From the NCBI GenBank assembly GCA_014529385.2, contig CM043949.1:141336858-141400857 (forward strand): a DNA stretch of 64,000 nt. Reading direction: 5' to 3'. Made by a program: the position numbers and the translations under genes. Shown piece by piece: positions 57,677 to 64,000 of the stretch. The DNA comes from Adiantum capillus-veneris. Its lineage: Eukaryota > Streptophyta > Polypodiopsida > Polypodiales > Pteridaceae. The notes beneath the pieces are model-generated. The model was not told where the DNA came from. It worked only from the letters and a program-made list of their open reading frames with translations, and ran no database searches. Positions within the stretch are counted from its first letter, which is position 1. Each line of letters begins with the position of its first letter.

Positions 57677-60517
57677 TTACAAGTGTAACAATATTGTAGT
57701 GGGGCCGAGAGTGAACTGTGGTGTCAGAGCGATGATCAATAATGGTTTTACTCCTAAGGGGTGTACCTTACCAGTCACCAAATCCACTCTAAGGACAGAG
57801 TCTTGGAATTGCAAATAGACATGATTTTTAGACCAATCATGAACCATTTGTGCTTCCCTCATGAATGGTCGTCCTAAAATCATTTCATATGACATAAGGT
57901 GTTTAGAGAAATCCATTACAATGAACGTATGTCGTACCTTGTGTCCTAGAACTTTGATCTTAAGATCCTTGAGCATCCCCATAGGTTTGGCTATGGTACC
58001 ATTTGCCATCTTTACCACAATGTTAGTAACACTGAGGCGGGGTTTTCCCATGGATTCCCAACAATCTTTTGTAACGATGCTAACTCCCGCACCACCATCA
58101 AGAATTCCCTTTATAGTTAATCCCTTGGTAGTGATGGGTAGGGTCGCATTAGACTCGTCGCCTTCAAAATACTGCCCTAATTCGTTAATGGGTACCTCGA
58201 TCACAGACTCGTGTCCATCTAAGTCAAGTGATTGCACATGATTTTCCTCATCAATCATAATCGAGTCAGGCCTATTTGGTTGCGCAAACTGCGGTAATCC
58301 CGTTCGTAGCTCTCCGTTAAGGAATGCTCGAAGTGCAAGGAATAACTCAGGATCTCCATACAGCTTTGCTATGATCGTGGTTCGGACCTCAGAAGACATG
58401 AAGTCCACTAGTTTGGCAACATTCATTGGCATTTTGCAGGGTGTAGGTCCTTGACTAGGAACTGGTGAGGATGGAATCTCATATTCCTCAATGGGATCAG
58501 GTATTCCTTCGTTAAACATCCTTTCCAACAAGAAAGGTGTATGCTCACTTTCTGATGTCCCGTCCTCACTCCCTTCTTGGATGATACTAGATATGGCTAA
58601 CGGTCTATGGTTCATGTGGGGTGGATGAACTTGCGTGGGAAACACTGTGTCATGAATTTTGACATGCATGGGTTCTGGTTCTAGTTTCCTTTGAGTCTCC
58701 TCCACTAAACCTCTTAGATGTTTCACCTGCTCAATCTCGTCTACTGGGTTTGGGTACGTCCCAATCTTCTTTTTACGATTCTTCCCTTTTTGCCCCTGCG
58801 GTTTATCTTGGGGGTCTTGGATTGGATTTGGAAACACTTGTGGTGTTTTCAGAGGCTCTTTATGGTTTTCTCTTATTCGGTTTTCATTTGGTTCCATGTT
58901 ACGGTTTTCTTTGTCGGTCTTTCCCTTTGTGGTATTGGTTCTAGTCTCCATTGTCTCGATTGAATCTGAATCATCCTCGAGGTCATTCATATACACGGGG
59001 TCATCTCCTGTCCCTATGTTTGTTTTGGAACTTGGCTTTGAATTTCCCGTATTCTGCGACCTCTTCCTTCGTGTCTTCTTTTTCTTTGCTTGGATAACTG
59101 ACGCGGTATCTCTCTCTTCGAGGATATGGCCTGGCCCTTGATGCATGGACCGTGTAATCGCATAAGCGGGTGCGACGGGTGGTATTGGTGATGTCACACT
59201 AGCAATTTCGACCAAATTTAGGGGTGTGATTTTAGGCGCATTTGGGTTATAGGGACATTGGGCAATCAAGTGATCTATGCCACAACGATTACATGTGAGT
59301 ATTGGCATTGCAGACGTGCTCCCTTGATTCATTTGCATATGTGCAGCATTCTTTTGCATCCTAATAGGGCACTCTACTGCCCGATGTGGTCCACCACACT
59401 CGTAGCATTGAAGAGGTGGCCTCCTAGCCTGGGTGTTGATATTTTGACCTCTGGATGCGAGAGCAGCAGGTTGATAAACCGGCTTGACTTTCCCCCAACA
59501 ATCTTCCATGTAGTATATAGGACACTCTTCCAATGTATCAAGTCCGTAGGCAATACTAGTGTCTATTTCCTCCTCACAGCCATCTGCATAAGCATTAGAT
59601 GGCTCGCAACCCACTTGGTTCATAGGGGCGACTCTTGGATGCGGGGGCTGCGGTCCTAGCACAGGAGGTGGTAGCGGTGTAGCTTGTACAACATTTTGAG
59701 ATCTAGGAACCATGTGTTGCGGTAGTTGCTCAATAGGTGGAGCAGGCATCAATACAAGAGCTCGAGGTGCATCCGTCCAGGCTACAGGTGGTCTATTTGC
59801 CATCATACGTTTGATCATTAAACAATCCTTAGCTTGGTGACCATACCTACCACATGCGTTGCAAGTTCCATTAAATTTTACTCTAAACGTAGGGCACTCA
59901 CTAGTGCTATGTGGACCTAAGCAAATGGAACACCATTGTTGCCCTTCTTGGATACATGTGACTATTTTGAGGGGGTCGATTATCTTAAGAGACTCTTGGA
60001 TTGCCTTGGTGAGGTCTGTCAAGAATGTCTCAAATACCTTTGGCTCATTGGCAATGGGCTTTTCAGTCATGGGTTCATACTCAATGGCTTGTGAGCTAGT
60101 GGATCTCGTGTCAGTAGACACCCTCATGCCTGCTATCATCAAGTTGTCCTCTAATTGGATTGCATTGGCAGTGACATCTTCCCAGGTTGTGATACCTCTA
60201 ATCACTAGTCCATTATAGATTCCTTCATTCCTCAACCCTCGAATGAATCGATCAAGCAGTTGGTTATTGTTGAAGCGCTCATTTACAGGGCAGCGAGAGT
60301 TTAAGTGCTTTAGACGACTAATGAAGTCCCTTACTGACTCTCCTTCCTTACGTTCGGCCTTCTGTAGCTGAGATGCTACACCCCAAAGCACACCTTCTCG
60401 TATGTACTCCTTTAGAAACAACCTTCGAAGGGTAGGGTAGATTGTTTTCTCGTCCACCCTTAGGGTTCTATACCAATCTCCAGCCTTCCCACTAATGTCA
60501 AGCTTAAGGCATTGCAC
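57677..60517 (-). CDS. Element E gag-protease ORF with four zinc knuckles
   Basis: 946 open codons. Residues 1-130 are the capsid C-terminal half (AGDWYRTLR, LFLKEYI, ESVRDFISRLKHLNSRCPVNE, LLDRFIRGLRNEGIY). Four knuckles follow: CSICLGPHSTSEC (196-208), CNACGRYGHQAKDC (219-232, canonical), CYECGGPHRAVEC (371-383) and CNRCGIDHLIAQC (409-421); three have x3 rather than x4 before His. A Lys/Arg/Glu-rich region (470-590) precedes the retropepsin at about 797-895, with GILDGGAGVSIVTK (active D near 807) and MILGRPFMREAQMVHDW (about 879-895). Capsid, RNA binding and polyprotein cleavage are the expected roles. The true start lies in the upstream frames. Confidence 0.9.
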   Translation of the reverse strand: MQCLKLDISGKAGDWYRTLRVDEKTIYPTLRRLFLKEYIREGVLWGVASQLQKAERKEGESVRDFISRLKHLNSRCPVNERFNNNQLLDRFIRGLRNEGIYNGLVIRGITTWEDVTANAIQLEDNLMIAGMRVSTDTRSTSSQAIEYEPMTEKPIANEPKVFETFLTDLTKAIQESLKIIDPLKIVTCIQEGQQWCSICLGPHSTSECPTFRVKFNGTCNACGRYGHQAKDCLMIKRMMANRPPVAWTDAPRALVLMPAPPIEQLPQHMVPRSQNVVQATPLPPPVLGPQPPHPRVAPMNQVGCEPSNAYADGCEEEIDTSIAYGLDTLEECPIYYMEDCWGKVKPVYQPAALASRGQNINTQARRPPLQCYECGGPHRAVECPIRMQKNAAHMQMNQGSTSAMPILTCNRCGIDHLIAQCPYNPNAPKITPLNLVEIASVTSPIPPVAPAYAITRSMHQGPGHILEERDTASVIQAKKKKTRRKRSQNTGNSKPSSKTNIGTGDDPVYMNDLEDDSDSIETMETRTNTTKGKTDKENRNMEPNENRIRENHKEPLKTPQVFPNPIQDPQDKPQGQKGKNRKKKIGTYPNPVDEIEQVKHLRGLVEETQRKLEPEPMHVKIHDTVFPTQVHPPHMNHRPLAISSIIQEGSEDGTSESEHTPFLLERMFNEGIPDPIEEYEIPSSPVPSQGPTPCKMPMNVAKLVDFMSSEVRTTIIAKLYGDPELFLALRAFLNGELRTGLPQFAQPNRPDSIMIDEENHVQSLDLDGHESVIEVPINELGQYFEGDESNATLPITTKGLTIKGILDGGAGVSIVTKDCWESMGKPRLSVTNIVVKMANGTIAKPMGMLKDLKIKVLGHKVRHTFIVMDFSKHLMSYEMILGRPFMREAQMVHDWSKNHVYLQFQDSVLRVDLVTGKVHPLGVKPLLIIALTPQFTLGPTTILLHL

Positions 60518-61984
60518 TTATGTAGTTCGTTGCGTTCCCCTAAGGAATCACATACTGGTTCAAACACTTCAATGTGTTTTCTAGCAATCTTCGTCCCCAT
60601 TGAATTTTGCGTGAGTTTGGAAATTTGTACATGCTTACTTCTAGGCTCTCTATCAGATGGCATGACGCATATTTTCCGCGATAGATCGACCTATGGTTTG
60701 AGCAAACGCTGCCAAGCCACCTATGTGAGGAGGCAGGGCCGGTGGAGGTACTCTTGGAATCATATGTGGGAGAGGGACGGGTACCGGTCTTGGCATATGT
60801 GTGGATGATGCAGGATATGGAACATAACCGGGCATAGGTCCACTCGGATAAGAGCTAGGGAGCGGCACTCGAGGAGCATAAACAAGTGGTACAATTGGAG
60901 GTGTGGGGGCCATGTGTGCATAAGGGGCTAGAGGCACATATGGTCGAGGCCCCATATTAGGTACTACGACACTAGGTAGTGGCACTGCGCTAACCGTAGA
61001 TGTCATCGGTACATTCTCTGTCACGCTTATCCCTGGAGTGAGCACTATGTTTTCCTTAATAGAGGGTTGAGCCAAGTTAGGGAAGCTAAAGTTGTCACTC
61101 GGAGGCTCAGATTGCATAGAGACCCCAGGTGAAATGACGTAAGATGGGTCCATGGGGCTCATTAGAGGAGTCTCCATTTGTGATAAAGTAGGCTGTTGAG
61201 CCTTGCTCGTATCCAGAAATCTCATGGGGCCAGTTGAGAGTATATTTACCCCTCGGTTTTGCCTTTCCGATTGAATAATGCCATGGATAACATTACAGAT
61301 CATTTTCTGTTGATCTTCGATGCTCGTGGCACTAGAGGTGGATTGTACAATCTCTATCCATCCTACATGGTAGGCGTGGCCAGAGTGTAGATCCGTCAAC
61401 ACCTCAGTGTGGAGGTCGTATGTCCAATGATCATTAATGAACAATCCTTCTAGAGTCGACGTGTTAACGGTTTCTTGTGAGGTAGAAGCAATGTTGCTCC
61501 CCGTGGTTTTACTTGTCACCAACGGTACTCTAGAGGGAACTTCTGAAGGAGGCAGCTCAATAGGGCCTTCTTGGTAAGAAGTTGGCAGGATATCCACATG
61601 GACACTCTTTGGGGGTGTGGGGTCCACGTGCGATGTGAAAGGAGAGTCCTCTTCCCCACCCCCTTCGTGTGCTTCATTTGCATCAGGTTCCGAGCAAGTA
61701 GCTCTACCTAATGTTTCCATGAAACGGCTAAACATACTAGTACTAGGCTGTGGAGCTTCGGGAGGTGCATGGCCTTCTCTCTCAGTGTTTTGGGTAGGGT
61801 ATGCTTTCATGATTTCTGAGTCGGAGGAGGAATCACTAGCGGCTATTTTAGGGTCTTGGGTGGTGCTACCTTGTGTCCCCGCTGAGGGTCTAGGGCCTAT
61901 CGTGGATGGGTAATGGGTGTCCGTATGAACAGAGGCACCCTCAATATGCTCATGTTCTAGCACCCGCCCAGAGCGTAAGTGCAT
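60460..61984 (-). CDS. Element E N-terminal gag region
   Basis: ATG at 61984 starts MHLRSGRVLEHEH, a start common in plant gypsy gag proteins. 443 codons follow to TGA at 60653: Ser/Thr/Glu-rich to about residue 160, a small globular part (LFINDHWTYDLHTEVLTDLHSGHAYHVGW, about 185-215), then a long Pro/Val/Tyr-rich stretch (335-425). The capsid continues in a second frame (60663-60460, ARKHIEVFEPVCDSLGERNELHKC) and then in the frame of the large ORF, so two single-base shifts separate the parts. These are probably mutations, though a programmed shift at one site cannot be excluded. Confidence 0.78.
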
Positions 61985-62982
61985 GTGCTTTTGATACCCT
62001 AAGGTGTCAAAAAGCTGCTCTAGGAGGCCTTGTGACTAGTTTTTTGCGTGTTTTTTGTTTGTTTTTTTGCTAGATTTTTTAGAGCGTGTCGTGGAATGGG
62101 CCGTGTGATAGCTCGAAACGAGCGTATCGCTAGGAGGGACGCGCTGTGCTTTACAGCCCACCGTTTGGTTCTATTTTGCTCCAGAAAAGCCCGAAACAGT
62201 CTTTTCCTAGCTGGGGAACTAGGCTGCAAATAGCAAGTCTAAGGGTGCAAGTGGGAAGAGAAGGGAGGAGAGTGGAGGACTTGTCCCACATGCTCTCATT
62301 CCCTCTTGAGGAGGTAGGGTATATATATAAGAGTGAGTCTAGTATATATCATAAGACTGAGGACTGAGGCTTGGGCCTGGGCTTGGGCTTGGGGAAATGA
62401 TCCCGATCCCGATCTAACTTTTATACAAACAAACCCGTCCGTTTTTATAACTCACGTTTTTTATTTTCAAAAAATCTTTTATTTTCAAAAAATCTAACCT
62501 CCCCCTCACTCACGTTTTTATTTTTCGAATTTTTTTTTATTTTTTTCCAAATTTTTTTTTCCGCCGCGGCCGCGGCGCCGCGCGCGCGCACACACACACA
62601 TAACCTACACCTACCTTATCTACTTACAGCTAATGGAGATACTGCCACACACACTCTAACACTGTTTACACAGTACTACAGTAGCTAACAGATCTACAAA
62701 ACTAACCTTATAGAACTAACATTGAACCTTACAGAACTAACATTCCATAGCTAATACCTTAATTCTAACAGTACATTGCAAAAAAAATGTCACTCCTTCT
62801 TTAACAGAAAACAAAAAAGACAGTACAGTGTAACAAAAAACCTTCTCCACACAACCACACACCTTCCTTCTTCACAAATCCTTCTCCACACAACTACACA
62901 CACTCATTCCCTACCTTTCCTATGACAGAAATTGCTCCACAAGAAAGCGTAAAGTGCTTAACCGAGCTTAGTGTAGGGCATT
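61985..62982 (-). other. Leader of element E
   Basis: About 1 kb between the primer site and gag ATG. It is low-complexity: CA-rich (62590-62640), T-runs (62520-62560) and a CCGCCGCGGCCGCGGCG block with CGCGCGCGC (62561-62590). No gene seen. Confidence 0.6.
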
Positions 62983-63000
62983 TCCCCGGCAGCGGCGCCA
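62983..63000 (-). other. Primer-binding site of element E
   Basis: TGGCGCCGCTGCCGGGGA on the minus strand, four bases inside the 5' LTR. This type of site is common in plant Athila/Tat-like gypsy elements. Confidence 0.85.
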
Positions 63001-63004
63001 AAAA

Positions 63005-63588
63005 TGTGCGCTCCTTGTCGCACTGTCGAAGCAAAGGACTTGTCGATACACCGTGTGCAAGCCACAAATGCCTCCAAGCACACAGCAAGCCTAAACTAGC
63101 AAGCTCGAGAGAGCAAAGGGTGTGTCACTCACCGCTCTACGCTCGCCTTCGTAGTGGATTCTTTGCCGCGATGAAGAAGAAGCTGCAGTCGTGCCGCGCT
63201 CAACCGCCTCGCCGCCGTCGTGCCGCCGCAAAGCTCGATCGCACACACACTCTCACACTCTCTCTCCCTCTCACACACGCACACACACAAGGAGATGGTG
63301 AAGGAGAAGGTGGAGATGGAGCAAGAGCAGCTTCTATTGCACAATGAGAGAATGACTCAATTTTAGGTTTAATTGGCTTTTATGTGAGCTCACCCCATTC
63401 ACACTTGGGCGCCCATGCTTAGCCAACTAACCCTAGCATGTTCGTGTTAGAGTGCGCCTCTCATCGGCGATCACTCTACCTTTCCCTATTGGACCGACAA
63501 GCCCGGTGCCTAACTCTACTTAAATAAATAATACGGTTACGGTGCCCGTCGTAGGCGATAGGGTGTCCGTGAGCCACGAGGGTTAACA
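63005..63588 (-). repeat. 5' LTR of element E
   Basis: 584 bp, plus-strand TGTGCGCTCCTTGTCG to GAGGGTTAACA. It pairs with 50120-50700. Differences are mostly C/T or G/A. Confidence 0.95.
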
Positions 63589-63593
63589 GTCCT

Positions 63594-64000
63594 TGTCCCA
63601 ATATCCAATCCCGTATGGAGTACCCTTGGTATTTGGTTTGTTCTACCTCCTCAGGAGTCATCATAACAAAGTTGTTGTTATAAAAATCCCTAAACAGGTA
63701 GGTTGGTAGGTCTGCTGATCCCTTATCTTTGATCTTGAAGATATAGATGATCTTCATGGACGTTAGTTGTCTTGGTTTGGCATGCGAAGTCCACAAAAGA
63801 TCTTTTATGTTTCTATCTTCCCAACAATAGACCCTGATCCTAGGATTATCCGTACTAAGCCGTTCAAAGGCTTCAAATCTACTTGATCGTATCCCTCGAA
63901 TTCTAAAGTTGGTGGTCCTTCTTTTGTTGACATATCTCGGATTATGGTGTTTACTTCTAACCCCCATTTTTCTACCACATCAGGGTTTTTGACTTGTACA
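63594..64000 (-). pseudogene. Element B gag, N-terminal part (cut by window edge)
   Basis: Minus strand, open from about 63967 to the insertion of E. It is basic (VNKRRTTNFRIRGIRSSRFEAFERL), then DNPRIRVYCWEDRNIKDLLWTS and PEEVEQTKYQGYSIRDWILGQG. Removing E with one GTCCT joins LGQG to PETIPRDEH at 50114 in frame. The start of gag and the 5' LTR lie beyond 64000. I infer gag from its place in B; the peptide itself is not diagnostic. Confidence 0.65.

Larger units (their letters stand above)
50120..63588 (-). mobile_element. Ty3/gypsy element E, 13.5 kb, with extra 3' domains
   Basis: 581-bp and 584-bp LTRs, target duplication GTCCT at 50115-50119 and 63589-63593, primer site, leader, gag, protease, reverse transcriptase, RNase H, integrase, a second retropepsin-like domain, a WVPK tail, a small acidic frame and a polypurine tract. 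It inserted in the gag of B, and collapsing one GTCCT restores B in frame. The LTRs differ at about 20 positions (3-4 percent by eye). At least four single-base frame breaks interrupt the coding region. Confidence 0.95.

Noticed and set aside
60460-60663. Separate small gene between the two large gag frames of element E
   Set aside because: It reads as the missing middle of the capsid in a shifted frame, so it is part of gag.

Overview
This window is plant nuclear DNA from a large, repeat-rich genome. The evidence is plant-type LTR retrotransposons (a TGGTATCAGAGC copia primer site, a TGGCGCCGyTGCCGGGGA-type gypsy primer site, a Tat-like gypsy element with two RNase H domains), GT-AG introns of about 80 bp in one gene, and a heavy load of C-to-T decay. 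No species marker was found; a vascular plant is as far as the sequence goes.

The first 9 kb is accessory DNA. It holds several short tandem and fold-back repeat families (14-93, 1061-1690, 2090-2395, 2604-2725, 2791-3140, 8850-9000). It also holds a probable three-exon gene of unknown function (3210-4975), a decayed minus-strand transposase-like gene with three in-frame TGA codons (7540 to 5853), and a gag relic (7890-8569). A truncated copia relic (9198-12662), a candidate LTR (12663-13580) and a long decayed coding stretch that I do not recognise (17150 to 13581, minus) follow.

From about 19085 to the right edge the window is one nested stack. A minus-strand Ty3/gypsy element, here called B, has its 3' LTR edge at 19153 and runs past 64000. 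Three other elements interrupt it. Copia element A (21523-26637, plus strand) has identical 227-bp LTRs and TSD TTGAG. Tat-like gypsy element C (32832-49047, plus strand) has about 2.5-kb LTRs full of microsatellites and a 4-bp ACAG duplication. Gypsy element E (50120-63588, minus strand) has 581/584-bp LTRs and TSD GTCCT. Copia element D (43089-47998, minus strand, TSD CATAC) sits inside the 3' LTR of C. Removing A, C or E together with one target duplication rejoins the B reading frame in phase each time, which strongly supports the reconstruction. B without its guests would be roughly 10 kb.

The most unusual biology is in B and E. Both follow the usual order gag, protease, reverse transcriptase, RNase H, integrase. 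Both then continue downstream of the integrase into a second retropepsin-like domain (DTG start and LGRTWM end in E; DTR start and FGIPWM end in B) and a tail with repeated WVPK motifs. In B this tail is tandemly duplicated, with a 45-bp perfect inverted repeat at the junction. None of the elements looks fully intact. A has identical LTRs but a gag/pol frame break at an A7 run and a changed zinc-knuckle cysteine. D has lost the reverse transcriptase core in frame. C and E carry several frameshifts. B carries stops at conserved codons.
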